From NCBI RefSeq assembly GCF_020907245.1, contig NZ_JAJJWH010000013.1, positions 59,872 to 123,871 of the forward strand: 64,000 nucleotides of DNA. Reading direction: 5' to 3'. This document shows, piece after piece, positions 46,367 through 56,675 of the stretch. The notes under the pieces were generated by a model, which made no database searches, was not told the origin of the DNA, and saw only the letters and a program-made list of their open reading frames with translations. Position numbers and translations under genes: made by a program. Within the stretch, counting starts at the first letter, position 1; every line of letters begins with the position of its first letter. The DNA comes from Pontibacter harenae. GTDB lineage: Bacteria > Bacteroidota > Bacteroidia > Cytophagales > Hymenobacteraceae.

Positions 46367-46832
46367 TTAAAACAATTTAAACAATTAAAAACCAAAGCTT
46401 CAAATATATTGCAAGAGAGATAAAATAAGAGCATTCTTTTAGCAGCTAAAAATCACTTCCTCTGCCGCTTCAGCATATAAAGCAAAAATCAGAAGACGCC
46501 CCATGTCCACATCCAAAACTCAAACAAATTCATCTAATAATGCTGCATCATAATCTTAAACCAACAAAATTTTCGTCATAAAGCTGTTTAATCTTAATCA
46601 CACACAGCACATACAAATTCGCTTAGTCTCTGACTAAACTAGCCTCAACATACGCAAAATAAAATATACAGGTCAAATAAAGGATAAAATAGTATTACAA
46701 AACGGGATATAATCTACCTAACTTTGTTTTCGAAAGGTGAGGCCTCAATCATAGCATTGAGTACAAGAAATCGCTTCTCACTACAGACTCTCTTTAAACG
46801 ACAACATATTTCTCATTCAGAGAACCATAAAT
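46367..46832. other. Divergent regulatory region between AraC regulator and mannan operon
   Basis: AT-rich, no coding frame. It holds the candidate promoter at 46695-46726 for GH26 and must carry the promoter of the AraC gene on the other strand. A small inverted repeat CTCAAT/ATTGAG (46744-46761) lies in the presumed leader of the GH26 transcript. Confidence 0.55.
46695..46726 (+). promoter_or_regulatory. Candidate Bacteroidota sigma promoter of the mannan operon
   Basis: TAACTTTG at 46719-46726 matches the TAnnTTTG -7 element; TTA at 46695-46697, 21 bases earlier, is a weak match to the TTG -33 element. It would place the transcript start about 100 bp before the GH26 ATG. Confidence 0.45.
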
Positions 46833-47972
46833 ATGCATAAAAAACTGCGTTATTTCACACTTACCTGGTTCGCGGCTTCTGTATGCCTTTTGTCTTCCTG
46901 CTCTCAGAAATTTTACCAACCTATCAACGCACAGGCCACATCAGAAACAAAGAACCTGTATGCTAATTTGAAAAGAATTTCTGAAAAAGGAATTATGTTC
47001 GGTCACCAAGACGATCCTGCCTATGGTATTGGCTGGAAATATGAAGCAGGTCGATCTGATGTAAAAGAAGTAGTAGGTGATTACCCTGCGGTAGTTGGCT
47101 GGGACCTGGGGCACCTGGAGTTAGGCCACACCGTAAACTTGGATAGCGTGCCATTTGACCAAATGCGTTCTTTTGTTCAGGAAATTTACGCTAAAGGAGG
47201 CTTAAACACCTTTAGCTGGCACCCAAACAACCCTACAGACCCAGCCAAAACCAGCTGGGACAAAGCAGACTCCACTATACAACAAGTATTTTCCGACCCT
47301 GCCGCTATGGGCACCTATAATGCGTGGCTGGACAGGCTGGCTGTTTTTATGTTAAGCTTAAAAGGCCCTAACGGCGAGTTAGTCCCTGTTATATTCAGAC
47401 CATTCCATGAGCATACAGGCAGCTGGTTTTGGTGGGGGAAAGACCATGTTTCTCCAGAGGACTACAAAAAATTCTGGCGTTACACAGTAGATTACCTCCG
47501 CAGCAAGAATGTAAATAACCTGCTATACGCCTACTCCACTGACAAATTCAAAACTAAAGAAGAGTACCTGGAGCGCTATCCTGGTGATGACTATGTAGAC
47601 GTGCTGGGCTTCGACTCTTACCATATACCGCAGTACGACCCAGCTAACACATTTATACCTGATACTCGCCGAATGGTAGAAACCATCAAGCAACTTGGGC
47701 AGGAAAAAGGAAAGGTATGGGCCTTTACCGAAACAGGCAGAGAAACCATTCCAGAGCAAAATTGGTGGACACAAACATTGCTTCCAATTGTGCAGGATGC
47801 TGGTTTAGCTTATGTGCTGGTGTGGCGAAACGGACGACCTGACCATTTTTACGCACCTTATCTGGGTCAGGAAAGCGCTGAAAATTTTAAGACATTCTAC
47901 CAGCTGCCAAATACCCTTTTCTTAAAAGACGTAGCAACTGAAAATATTTATCGCAAGCCACCTACTAAATAA
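46833..47972 (+). CDS. GH26 beta-mannanase, lipoprotein
   Basis: A 379-residue protein with a lipoprotein signal (CLLSSC, Cys23). Single GH26 catalytic domain: GIMFGHQDDPAYGIGWKY, FSWHPNNP, acid/base Glu193 in IFRPFHEHTGSWFWWG, and nucleophile Glu300 in AFTETGRE. GH26 enzymes cut beta-1,4-mannan, often releasing mannobiose. It opens the mannan operon; GH26, cation symporter, GH130 and epimerase stand in the same relative order as in the Bacteroides fragilis mannan pathway, whose GH26 makes mannobiose. The mature N-terminus lacks the acidic surface-export signal, so periplasmic action on imported oligosaccharides is plausible. Confidence 0.94.
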   Translation: MHKKLRYFTLTWFAASVCLLSSCSQKFYQPINAQATSETKNLYANLKRISEKGIMFGHQDDPAYGIGWKYEAGRSDVKEVVGDYPAVVGWDLGHLELGHTVNLDSVPFDQMRSFVQEIYAKGGLNTFSWHPNNPTDPAKTSWDKADSTIQQVFSDPAAMGTYNAWLDRLAVFMLSLKGPNGELVPVIFRPFHEHTGSWFWWGKDHVSPEDYKKFWRYTVDYLRSKNVNNLLYAYSTDKFKTKEEYLERYPGDDYVDVLGFDSYHIPQYDPANTFIPDTRRMVETIKQLGQEKGKVWAFTETGRETIPEQNWWTQTLLPIVQDAGLAYVLVWRNGRPDHFYAPYLGQESAENFKTFYQLPNTLFLKDVATENIYRKPPTK

Positions 47973-48043
47973 CAACAGGTGTAGTAAAATTTCATCATAA
48001 GTTGCTCATCCTAATTAACCTAACAAGACAAAATCCTCACTAA

Positions 48044-49915
48044 ATGAGATTATCAGCAATAGATATTGGCATTATCCTGCTTTACCTGGTGGCCGTGGCT
48101 GCCATTGGATTAGTAATGCAACGCAGGGCAAAAGCAAACAAAGAGGCTTACATGCTTGGTGGCAACACCTTGCCATGGTACGCACTCGGGCTTTCCAATG
48201 CCTCTGGCATGTTCGACATTTCAGGCACTATGTGGATGGTGATGCTAGCGTTTGTGTATGGCCTGAAAAGCATATGGATTCCGTGGCTCTGGCCCTCATT
48301 CAACCAGGTTTTCCTAATGATGTTTCTGGGAGCCTGGCTACGCCGCTCCAACGTTGCCACAGGGGCCGAATGGATGCTTACTCGCTTTGGAAATGGCAAG
48401 GGAGCTAAAAAGTCTCACGCCATTGTGGTTGTTTTCGCTCTCATCAGCTGTCTCGGGTTCCTGGCGTATGGTTTTATCGGGCTCGGTAAGTTCGTAGAGA
48501 TTTTTGTACCGTGGTCGGTGGTGCAGCCTTACATGCCTTTCGACATCCCTGCTGAGTTTGTGCCTCATTTCTATGGACTGCTGTTTACTTCGTTTGCGGT
48601 ATTCTATTCTATACTTGGAGGTATGGCCAGCATCGTATGGGCCGATGTATTGCAGTTTGTAATCATGACGGTAGCTGCAGTCATAATAGGCGTGATGGCT
48701 ATCAATAATCTGGAGATCGCAAACCTAAGTGTACCAGAAGCTTGGAAAACGCCATTTTTCGGTGCCACTTTAGACTTAGATTGGACAGGTATCATAGATG
48801 AAGTAAACGATAAGATAAAGGATGATGGGTTCTCTCTTTTCGGCATCTTCTTTACGCTGATGGTATTTAAGGGAATTTTGGCAAGTATAGCAGGGCCTAC
48901 GCCTAGTTATGATATGCAGAAGGTGCTATCCGCCCGTTCGCCACAGGATGCAGCGAAGATGAGCGGCTTTGTATCGCTGGTACTCATCCCGACACGCTAC
49001 CTCATGATTATCGGTTTTACCGTGCTGGCTATCCTCAACTACGAGCAACTGAATCTAGAAACAGTTACGGGCGACATAGATTTTGAAAGAATACTTCCTG
49101 CTGCCATACAAACCTTTGCTCCTACTGGTGTGATGGGCTTATTGCTGGCAGGTTTGCTGGCAGCCTTTATCGGCACTTTTGCAGGCACACTTAATGCAGC
49201 ACAGGCCTATCTTGTGAATGATGTCTATCTGAAGTATTACAACCCAAAGGCATCCAACGAAGTGGTGAGCCGCATGAACTACCTAACAGGAGTTGTAGTG
49301 GTATTGATCAGTGTGGTAATTGGTTTCTTTGCCCAGGATGTAAACAGTATTCTGCAATGGATTGTGGCTGGCCTTTATGGTGGCTATATCTCTGCCAATG
49401 TGCTGAAGTGGTATTGGTGGCGCTTCAATAACAACGGCTTCTTTTGGGGCATGCTCGCTGGTATAGTGCCTGCACTCATATTCCCATACATCTTCGATGG
49501 CCTGGACCTGTACTACTTCCCGCTGCTGCTTTTGATATCGTTAGCAGGTAGTATCATCGGTACGCTTACAAGCCCTCCTACCGATATGGATACACTAAAG
49601 AGCTTTTATAAAAATGTTCGCCCGTGGGGTTTCTGGAAGCCAGTGGCTGATGTCGTAAAAGCAGAAAATCCTAACATAAAAGAGAACAATGGCTTCTGGC
49701 TTGATGCCTTCAACGTTGTAATTGGCGTGCTAGGCCAAATGTGCTTAACAGTAGCTCCTATTTACCTCGTGATTGGCATGCATACGGAGTTGTACATTAC
49801 CCTCGGGATTCTGCTGGTAGTGTGCGTTATCCTCAAAAAAACCTGGTGGGACAAACTGGATACCCACAATGGTACCCTCACCGACAGCAAGAAAAAAGCA
49901 CTTATAAATCATTAA
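48044..49915 (+). CDS. Sodium/solute symporter (SSS family), probable mannobiose importer
   Basis: A 623-residue inner-membrane protein with about 14-15 hydrophobic helices, starting in the membrane (IDIGIILLYLVAVAAIGLVM) and containing SSS family motifs (ANKEAYMLGGNTLPWYALGLSNASGMFDISG; ILGGMASIVWADVLQFVIM; GTFAGTLNAAQAYLVNDVY). It lies 71 bp after GH26 and 57 bp before GH130. The corresponding gene in Bacteroides fragilis sits between the GH26 and GH130 genes and is taken to import mannobiose with sodium; the same job is inferred here because GH130 and the epimerase have no signal peptides and need a cytosolic disaccharide. Confidence 0.92.
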   Translation: MRLSAIDIGIILLYLVAVAAIGLVMQRRAKANKEAYMLGGNTLPWYALGLSNASGMFDISGTMWMVMLAFVYGLKSIWIPWLWPSFNQVFLMMFLGAWLRRSNVATGAEWMLTRFGNGKGAKKSHAIVVVFALISCLGFLAYGFIGLGKFVEIFVPWSVVQPYMPFDIPAEFVPHFYGLLFTSFAVFYSILGGMASIVWADVLQFVIMTVAAVIIGVMAINNLEIANLSVPEAWKTPFFGATLDLDWTGIIDEVNDKIKDDGFSLFGIFFTLMVFKGILASIAGPTPSYDMQKVLSARSPQDAAKMSGFVSLVLIPTRYLMIIGFTVLAILNYEQLNLETVTGDIDFERILPAAIQTFAPTGVMGLLLAGLLAAFIGTFAGTLNAAQAYLVNDVYLKYYNPKASNEVVSRMNYLTGVVVVLISVVIGFFAQDVNSILQWIVAGLYGGYISANVLKWYWWRFNNNGFFWGMLAGIVPALIFPYIFDGLDLYYFPLLLLISLAGSIIGTLTSPPTDMDTLKSFYKNVRPWGFWKPVADVVKAENPNIKENNGFWLDAFNVVIGVLGQMCLTVAPIYLVIGMHTELYITLGILLVVCVILKKTWWDKLDTHNGTLTDSKKKALINH

Positions 49916-49972
49916 CCAAACAATAAAGCTTTTGCCAGAGCTTGCCTCGGCAGAATTAATAATTGAATACCC

Positions 49973-51172
49973 ATGAAAACTGCGTTCAACGAAAGACTTC
50001 AACAGTTAGAAGAAGCACATAATAGCTTAATTACGCGAAAAAATGAGAAGCTGCCGTTAGGTAACGGTGTGTACGACCGCTATAAACACCCTATTGTAAC
50101 GGCGCAGCACACGCCACTTTTCTGGCGCTACGACCTTAACCCAGATACAAACCCCTATCTGATGGAGCGCATCGGCATGAATGCGGCTTTTAACGCGGGC
50201 GCTATAAAATTGAATGGCAAATACTTGCTAGTAGTAAGAACAGAAGGCGTAGACCGTAAATCGTTTTTTGCCGTGGCGGAAAGCCCAAACGGCATCGACA
50301 ACTTCAAGTTTTGGGACAGACCTATTACGCTGCCAGAAACAGATGAGCCTGATACGAACGTGTATGACATGCGCCTGACGCAGCACGAAGACGGCTGGAT
50401 CTACGGACTTTTCTGCACAGAGCGTAAAGACCCAAACGCAGCGCCTGGCGACGAATCTGCAGCTAATGCGCAATGCGGCATCGCCCGCACCAAGGACCTG
50501 GTTAAATGGGAACGCCTGCCAGACCTGAAAACTAATTCTCCACAACAGCGCAATGTGGTGCTTCATCCAGAGTTTGTTGATGGAAAATATGCTCTTTATA
50601 CTCGTCCGCAGGATAGCTTTATCGAAGCTGGTACCCGCGGAGGTATTGGTTGGGGTTTGGTGGATTCTATGGAGAACGCAGTGGTTCCTGAAGAGTCTAT
50701 TATGGATGAGAAGCGCTACCACACAGTATACGAAGTAAAGAACGGTCAGGGCCCTGCTCCTATCAAAACAGAAAAAGGCTGGTTGCACATGGCACACGGT
50801 GTACGTAACACAGCGGCTGGCCTGCGCTACGTGCTGTACATGTTTATGACAGACCTGAAAGAAGTAAATAAGGTGATTTACAAGCCAGGAGGCTACTTTA
50901 TTGCACCAGAGGGTGAAGAGCGTATAGGTGATGTATCGAATGTGGTATTTGCCAACGGTTGGATACTAGACGAAGATGGCACAGTATTTATCTACTACGG
51001 TTCTTCAGATACAAGAATGCACGTGGCTACTTCTACAGTAGATAGGCTTTTGGATTATGTGGTAAACACGCCCGCCGACGGTTATCGCTCAGGTGCTTCT
51101 GTAGAGCAACTAAACATGCTGATTGATAAGAATCTGGCCTACATCAATTCAAACCAAAAAGAACTGGTATAG
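49973..51172 (+). CDS. GH130 4-O-beta-mannosyl-glucose phosphorylase
   Basis: A 399-residue cytosolic protein, usual length for GH130 subfamily 1. Five-bladed propeller motifs are clear: [82 protein letters not shown]. Asp132 (YDMR) is at the position expected for the catalytic acid of the Bacteroides fragilis mannosyl-glucose phosphorylase. It converts mannosyl-glucose plus phosphate to mannose-1-phosphate and glucose, saving one ATP. It lies directly before the 2-epimerase (17 bp), which makes its substrate from mannobiose; this pairing argues for mannosyl-glucose over mannooligosaccharide specificity. Confidence 0.93.
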   Translation: MKTAFNERLQQLEEAHNSLITRKNEKLPLGNGVYDRYKHPIVTAQHTPLFWRYDLNPDTNPYLMERIGMNAAFNAGAIKLNGKYLLVVRTEGVDRKSFFAVAESPNGIDNFKFWDRPITLPETDEPDTNVYDMRLTQHEDGWIYGLFCTERKDPNAAPGDESAANAQCGIARTKDLVKWERLPDLKTNSPQQRNVVLHPEFVDGKYALYTRPQDSFIEAGTRGGIGWGLVDSMENAVVPEESIMDEKRYHTVYEVKNGQGPAPIKTEKGWLHMAHGVRNTAAGLRYVLYMFMTDLKEVNKVIYKPGGYFIAPEGEERIGDVSNVVFANGWILDEDGTVFIYYGSSDTRMHVATSTVDRLLDYVVNTPADGYRSGASVEQLNMLIDKNLAYINSNQKELV

Positions 51173-51189
51173 TAACAATCATTAATTAC

Positions 51190-52425
51190 ATGCAACATTA
51201 CGAATCCGAAATAGCAGGAAAACTTAGAAGGTACGCTGTTGAAGCGAAGACTGAGTTAGAAAATATACTTGCATTCTGGATGAAACATGCCCTGGACGAA
51301 CAGAATGGTGGTTTTGTGGGGCAAATGCATAACAACGGCACTATAAATCAAGATGCCCCGAAAGGCGGCATCCTGAATACCCGGATTCTCTGGTCTTTTT
51401 CGGCAGCCTACCGCCATACGCAAAACGAACAACACCGCCTGATAGCAGAAAGGGCCTACAACTACCTAATGCAGCACTTCTGGGACAAGGAGTATGGCGG
51501 TATTTACTGGTCTGTCAATGCAAAAGGTGAACCACTTAGCACCCGTAAACAGATTTATGCCTTAGCTTTTGCCATTTACGGTTTGAGCGAGTATTACTTA
51601 GCCACGCAAGAGCCTAAAGCCCTAGAAGCTTGCAAAGAGCTTTTCCAATGGATAGAGCAGCATAGCTTTGATGCGGAACAAGGCGGTTATCTGGAAGCTT
51701 TCAGCAGAGAGGGTGAGCTGATTGAAGACCTCCGCCTGAGCGAAAAAGACCGCAATGACCCAAAGACTATGAATACGCACCTGCATATTCTGGAGGCTTA
51801 CGCCAATCTGTATCGTGCATGGCCTGACGAAAAGCTGGCGAAGCAACTGGGGGGGTTAATCCATGTGTTTCTGAAACACATAGTGGACGCTGAAACAGGG
51901 CACATGAAGCTGTTTTTCAGTTCCGACTGGCAATCTACCGCCAATCTTGTTTCTTATGGCCACGATATCGAGGCTTCCTGGTTATTGCATGAAGCGGCCG
52001 AGGTTTTGGGTAAAGCAGAACTCCTGCACCAGGTAGAAGCCTCTGCCATAGCCATGGCAAAAGAAGCAGCCACAGAACTACAACCTGACGGCAGCTTATA
52101 CCACGAACTTAACAAAGAAGAAAACCACTATGATAAGCACCGTGAGTGGTGGGTAAGCGCTGAGGCGATGGTTGGTTTTCTGAATGCTTACCAGCTAACA
52201 AAAAACGAACTATACCTAAATAGCTCCTGGAACGCCTGGCAATTCTCAAAAAATCACCTTTTAGACAAAGAGAAAGGTGAATGGCTCTGGGGTGTGTACG
52301 ACGACTATAACATCATGAAATCCGAAGATAAAATTGGGTTCTGGAAGTGCCCTTACCATAATGCACGTGCTTGCCTGGAAGTGACGAATCGTTGCCAAAA
52401 GCTACTCAATCTATCAAGTCTATAA
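51190..52425 (+). CDS. Cellobiose/mannobiose 2-epimerase (AGE superfamily)
   Basis: A 411-residue cytosolic (alpha/alpha)6-barrel protein. Conserved features: GGFVGQMHNNG, GGILNTRILWSFSAAYR, TMNTHLHILEAY (His197/His199), VSYGHDIEASWLL (His258) and WKCPYHNARACLE (His390). The last two histidines and one in the HLH motif are the known catalytic trio of cellobiose 2-epimerases. It turns beta-1,4-mannobiose into mannosyl-glucose by inverting C2 of the reducing-end sugar, feeding GH130. Tightly coupled, 17 bp after GH130 and 19 bp before GH27. Confidence 0.94.
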   Translation: MQHYESEIAGKLRRYAVEAKTELENILAFWMKHALDEQNGGFVGQMHNNGTINQDAPKGGILNTRILWSFSAAYRHTQNEQHRLIAERAYNYLMQHFWDKEYGGIYWSVNAKGEPLSTRKQIYALAFAIYGLSEYYLATQEPKALEACKELFQWIEQHSFDAEQGGYLEAFSREGELIEDLRLSEKDRNDPKTMNTHLHILEAYANLYRAWPDEKLAKQLGGLIHVFLKHIVDAETGHMKLFFSSDWQSTANLVSYGHDIEASWLLHEAAEVLGKAELLHQVEASAIAMAKEAATELQPDGSLYHELNKEENHYDKHREWWVSAEAMVGFLNAYQLTKNELYLNSSWNAWQFSKNHLLDKEKGEWLWGVYDDYNIMKSEDKIGFWKCPYHNARACLEVTNRCQKLLNLSSL

Positions 52426-52444
52426 CAAACGAGATTAAGCATAC

Positions 52445-53674
52445 ATGAAAAAGCTACTTGTATTCTTTTGCGCATTAATATCCTGTGCAACAGCATTCAG
52501 CCAAGGAAACAACTATGAGCAAACCTATGAAAAGTTCGAGGGCCTGGCGCTAACACCGCCGATGGGCTGGAACAGCTGGAACAAATTTGCCTGTAACGTA
52601 AATGAGCAGCTGATCCGAGAAACGGCTGATGCAATGGTAGCTTCTGGCATGAAAGAAGCTGGTTACACTTTCATCAACATTGATGACTGCTGGCACGGAG
52701 AAAGAGATAGTTTAGGTTTTATTCATCCAGACCCTGAACGCTTTCCTTCTGGTATGAAAGCCCTGGCAGACTATATCCACTCAAAAGGCCTCAAGTTTGG
52801 CATCTACTCCGATGCTGGTTCTATGACCTGCGGCGGACGCCCTGGAAGCCGTGGCTACGAATTTCAGGATGCACTGACTTATGCCAGCTGGGGAGTAGAT
52901 TACCTAAAATACGACTGGTGCAACACCGAAGGCCTGAAAGCCGAAGGCGCTTACATGACCATGAGTGCCGCTTTAAGAAGAGCAGGCAGACCAGTGGTAC
53001 TCAGCATTTGCGAATGGGGTACCGATGAGCCCTGGAAATGGGGGCCGCGTGTAGGCCACTTGTGGAGAACTACAGGCGATATTTACAACTGCTTCGACTG
53101 CGTGGAAGACCACGGCACCTGGAAATCGTGGGGTGTGATGCAGATTTTGGACAAGCAGGAAGGGCTGCGCCAGTATGCTGGCCCAGGCCACTGGAACGAC
53201 CCCGATATGATGGAGGTAGGCAACGGCATGACCGTAAACGAAGACAGAGCCCACTTTGCTATGTGGAGTATGTTAGCAGCTCCACTTATTGCAGGAAATG
53301 ACCTGCGCAAAATGAGCAAGGAGACAACTGAAATCCTGACAAACAAAGAGGTAATCGCAGTTAACCAGGACAAACTAGGGATACAAGGTTTTAAGTATAG
53401 TAGCAACAACGGCCTGGAAACCTGGTTTAAGCCTTTGGATGGTGGTAAATGGGCAGTAGTATTTCTAAACCGCAGCGATGCAGCTCAGACTGTTACCTTC
53501 GACTGGCGCAAAACTTCTATCAAAGACGAACTGTCTAACAGGGAATTGAATGCCAGCAACGACACCTATAAGGTTCGAAACCTTTGGTCGAAAAAGGATG
53601 CTGGTACAACTAAAAAAACCTTTAAAGCGACAGTACCAAAGCATGATGCTGTGATGCTGGTGCTTTCAAAATAA
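52445..53674 (+). CDS. GH27 alpha-galactosidase
   Basis: A 409-residue exported protein (signal peptide cleaved near AFSQ, residue 20). GH27 hallmarks: ALTPPMGWNSWNKFACNV, INIDDCWHGERDS, nucleophile Asp157 in YLKYDWCNTEG and acid/base Asp212 in WRTTGDIYNCF, followed by GHWNDPDMMEVGNGM. A C-terminal beta-sandwich (from about 315) ends VPKHDAVMLVLSK. It removes alpha-1,6-galactose from galactomannan or galactoglucomannan side chains, letting GH26 and GH5 proceed. Fits the operon well. Confidence 0.95.
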   Translation: MKKLLVFFCALISCATAFSQGNNYEQTYEKFEGLALTPPMGWNSWNKFACNVNEQLIRETADAMVASGMKEAGYTFINIDDCWHGERDSLGFIHPDPERFPSGMKALADYIHSKGLKFGIYSDAGSMTCGGRPGSRGYEFQDALTYASWGVDYLKYDWCNTEGLKAEGAYMTMSAALRRAGRPVVLSICEWGTDEPWKWGPRVGHLWRTTGDIYNCFDCVEDHGTWKSWGVMQILDKQEGLRQYAGPGHWNDPDMMEVGNGMTVNEDRAHFAMWSMLAAPLIAGNDLRKMSKETTEILTNKEVIAVNQDKLGIQGFKYSSNNGLETWFKPLDGGKWAVVFLNRSDAAQTVTFDWRKTSIKDELSNRELNASNDTYKVRNLWSKKDAGTTKKTFKATVPKHDAVMLVLSK

Positions 53675-53700
53675 GCACAAACCATTAAACTAGAGATTTG

Positions 53701-53734
53701 GCGGCCATAGATTCTTTATCAGAACTATAGCCGC
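53701..53734 (+). terminator. Intra-operon hairpin, possible attenuator
   Basis: GCGGCCATAG (53701-53710) pairs with CTATAGCCGC (53725-53734) with one mismatch and a 14-nt loop, followed by TATTTTCCCTTTT. It lies in the unusually wide 121-bp gap between GH27 and the esterase. It may reduce expression of the distal genes or stabilise the upstream message. Confidence 0.5.
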
Positions 53735-53795
53735 TATTTTCCCTTTTGTACTTTCTCTAAACTGGCAGTAACTAACCATTGAATACTATTTAAAA

Positions 53796-55202
53796 ATGAA
53801 AGCGACTTATCTGCTCTCTTTACTTATACCTGTACTGGCACTGTTCAACACGCAAGAAGCAAGCGCAAACGTACAACTGCCAGCCATCTTCGGTGACCAT
53901 ATGGTGCTGCAGCAAAACGCAGAGGTAACCATGTGGGGTTGGGCCAAATCAGGAGAAGAAGTTATTGTTACGCCTAGTTGGAACCAGCAACCTATAAAAA
54001 CAAAGGCTAGCAACCAGGCAAAATGGGAAGTAAAACTACAAACTCCAGCAGCAGGTGGTCCCTATTCCATCAAAATACAAGGGTATAACACTCTTATGAT
54101 TAACGATGTGCTGTTAGGTGAGGTATGGCTTTGCTCGGGCCAGTCGAACATGGAATGGTCAGCAAGAGCCGGTATAGACAACGCAGAACAGCATGTGGCA
54201 CAGGCAAATTACCCTTCCATACGTTTTTTCAGCGTTGCCCACAGAACTGCAGATGCACCACAATTAGATTTAGGCGGCGAATGGGTGGTATGTACTCCAG
54301 AAACCATGGTCGATTTCAGCGCCATCGGCTACTTTTTCGGTCGTGAAGTTAACCAGAATTTAAAAGTGCCTGTTGGCCTCATTAACAGCAGTTGGGGAGG
54401 CACACCAGCAGAAATCTGGATGAACCCCAAAGCCATTACCGAGAACAAAACGCTAGTTGAAGATGCCGCAAACTTAGAGGAAGTAGAATGGGGACCTGTG
54501 CAGCCAGGAAGAGCTTTTCATGCCATGATTTCCCCGCTTATCCCCTATCGCATTGCGGGCGCTCTTTGGTACCAGGGCGAGTCTAACACAGGAAGCCCTG
54601 AAAACTATGCTGAACTACTCCCCGCCCTCATCAACAACTGGAGAAACGAATGGAAGGACAACTTTCCGTTTTACTTCGTGCAGATTGCCCCATACAATTA
54701 CGGCGATAATTTTTCTGGTGTACTTCTGCGCGACGCTCAGCGCAAGGTGTTAGACAAAACAGAAAATACGGGCATGGTGGTGATCAGTGATATTGGCAAC
54801 CCCGATAACATACACCCTACGAACAAGCATGATGTAGGCTTACGACTGGCAAACCTGGCGCTGAATAAAACCTACGGAAAGAAGGAAAAGCCTGCAGGTG
54901 GGCCGCTCTTCAGAGATATGAAAGTAGAAGGAAATAAAGTACGACTGCACTTCGACAATGCCGACAAAGGTTTAGTAGCAAGAGGCAAAAAATTAACTGA
55001 ATTTGAAGTGGCTGGTGAAGATCAGAAATTTGTACCGGCAACAGCCAAAGTTGTTGGAAATACCGTGGTGGTGCAAGCGAAAAGCATCAAAAAGCCTGTT
55101 GCCGTACGCTACGCTTGGAGCAATACCGCCAATCCTAACCTTTTCAACAAAGATGGTTTGCCAGCTTCCAGCTTCAGTACCAGTAACGAATCCAAAAAAT
55201 AA
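53796..55202 (+). CDS. Sialate O-acetylesterase-family carbohydrate esterase
   Basis: A 468-residue exported protein (signal peptide to about SANV, residue 26). It is an SGNH-like SASA domain: catalytic serine in LCSGQSNMEW, conserved LINSSWGGTPAEIWM and LWYQGESNTG (Gln/Glu), and the His of NIHPTNKHDVG. Although named for sialic acid, most such proteins in polysaccharide loci remove acetyl groups from plant glycans. Here O-acetyl groups of galactoglucomannan are the likely substrate. No sialic acid genes are nearby. It is separated by 121 bp with a hairpin from GH27 and by 73 bp from GH5. Confidence 0.88.
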   Translation: MKATYLLSLLIPVLALFNTQEASANVQLPAIFGDHMVLQQNAEVTMWGWAKSGEEVIVTPSWNQQPIKTKASNQAKWEVKLQTPAAGGPYSIKIQGYNTLMINDVLLGEVWLCSGQSNMEWSARAGIDNAEQHVAQANYPSIRFFSVAHRTADAPQLDLGGEWVVCTPETMVDFSAIGYFFGREVNQNLKVPVGLINSSWGGTPAEIWMNPKAITENKTLVEDAANLEEVEWGPVQPGRAFHAMISPLIPYRIAGALWYQGESNTGSPENYAELLPALINNWRNEWKDNFPFYFVQIAPYNYGDNFSGVLLRDAQRKVLDKTENTGMVVISDIGNPDNIHPTNKHDVGLRLANLALNKTYGKKEKPAGGPLFRDMKVEGNKVRLHFDNADKGLVARGKKLTEFEVAGEDQKFVPATAKVVGNTVVVQAKSIKKPVAVRYAWSNTANPNLFNKDGLPASSFSTSNESKK

Positions 55203-55275
55203 ATCTACCTGGAGTTATAAACTTGTAAGCTTGTAGCAAAGCCTAAAGCTAGATCAGAACCTTGATTTACACACG

Positions 55276-56586
55276 ATGAAGAAAATAAACCTGACAATAC
55301 TCCTGCTCTTGGCACTCTATGTTAGTGCAATAGCACAAAGCACTTCCAAATTCGTTAAAAAAGACGGGCAGCAGTTTACACTGAACGGAAAGCCTTACTA
55401 CTACATCGGAACCAACTATTGGTACGGTAGCTTACTTGGCTCTACAGGCGAAGGTGGCAATCGTGAGCGGCTTCTGAAAGAGCTGGATCTGATGAAGAAG
55501 AACGGCATTACCAACCTTCGTGTACTGGTTGGTGCCGAAGGCCCAAATAACCAACCCTATAGAGTTACTCCTGGTTTACAGATGTCTCCTGGGGTGTATA
55601 ATGATACGCTGCTCGCTGGGCTTGACTTCCTGATGGCAGAAATGGGTAAAAGAAACATGCAGGCGGTACTGTATTTGAATAATAGTTGGGAGTGGTCTGG
55701 TGGTTATGGCCAGTACCTGAACTGGAACGGCTACGGCGAAATCCCTTATGCCTTGGCCAATAACAACGACTGGGCCGGCTTTATGAAGTATGTAGGGCAA
55801 TTCCACAGTTGCGAACCATGCAAAGAGCAGTTTGCCGATTACGTGAGGCATATCCTGAATCGCACCAACCGCTTTACAAACAAGAAATATACCGAAGATC
55901 CTGCCATCATGGCTTGGCAAATAGCCAATGAGCCGCGTGCTTTCTCCACCGAAAACATTCCTGCCTATGAGCAATGGATTCGCAACACAGCCGCTTTAAT
56001 TAAATCTATTGATAAGAACCACTTGGTTTCCACGGGTTCAGAGGGTTCGCATGGCACAGAAGGCTCCTTGCCAGATTACAAGCGTATACATTCCGACCCT
56101 AACATCGACTACCTAACCATGCACATCTGGCCGAAAAACTGGGGCTGGCTGGATGCTAATAATATAGGTGGCACTATAGATACAGCCATCGCACAAACCG
56201 AAGGCTACATGAACAGGCATATTGCCGTTGCCCGCGACCTGAATAAACCAATTGTGATGGAAGAATTCGGTTTACCACGTGATAACCACACCTACTCCCT
56301 CTCCGACAAAACCACCAACAGAGACAAGTACTATAGCTATATCTTTGATAGAGTACTGCAAAGCGCAAAAACAGGAGGCCCATTGGCAGGTTCTAATTTC
56401 TGGGCTTTTGGAGGAACCGCACGTCCTAATTCAACTCGTGAGTTTTGGCAGAACGGTGATGACCTGATGGGAGATCCGCCACAGGAAGAACAAGGACTGA
56501 ATTCTGTTTTTGACACAGATACGACTATTCCGCTTGTAGCAAAATATGCAAAGGCTATTCAAAAAGCTACAAAGAAAAAGAAGTAG
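55276..56586 (+). CDS. GH5 (subfamily 7-like) endo-beta-1,4-mannanase
   Basis: A 436-residue exported protein (signal peptide cleaved near AIAQ, residue 21). TIM-barrel hallmarks: FTLNGKPYYYIGTNYWYG, NLRVLVGAEGP, acid/base Glu219 in AWQIANEPRAF, TMHIWPKNWGW and nucleophile within PIVMEEFGLPRD (Glu330). The motifs match plant/fungal/bacterial GH5_7 mannanases. It gives the operon a second mannanase with a fold-class different from GH26, probably for longer or substituted chains. A two-cysteine motif HSCEPCKEQF lies in a loop near 177-185. Confidence 0.93.
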   Translation: MKKINLTILLLLALYVSAIAQSTSKFVKKDGQQFTLNGKPYYYIGTNYWYGSLLGSTGEGGNRERLLKELDLMKKNGITNLRVLVGAEGPNNQPYRVTPGLQMSPGVYNDTLLAGLDFLMAEMGKRNMQAVLYLNNSWEWSGGYGQYLNWNGYGEIPYALANNNDWAGFMKYVGQFHSCEPCKEQFADYVRHILNRTNRFTNKKYTEDPAIMAWQIANEPRAFSTENIPAYEQWIRNTAALIKSIDKNHLVSTGSEGSHGTEGSLPDYKRIHSDPNIDYLTMHIWPKNWGWLDANNIGGTIDTAIAQTEGYMNRHIAVARDLNKPIVMEEFGLPRDNHTYSLSDKTTNRDKYYSYIFDRVLQSAKTGGPLAGSNFWAFGGTARPNSTREFWQNGDDLMGDPPQEEQGLNSVFDTDTTIPLVAKYAKAIQKATKKKK

Positions 56587-56675
56587 CTATTAGCGCATTA
56601 AGCCAGCACATTTTTTCAGAAAAATCAAAAATATCGCTTAACTATACCATTCTTTAGTTTCAACTAAAACAAAAA

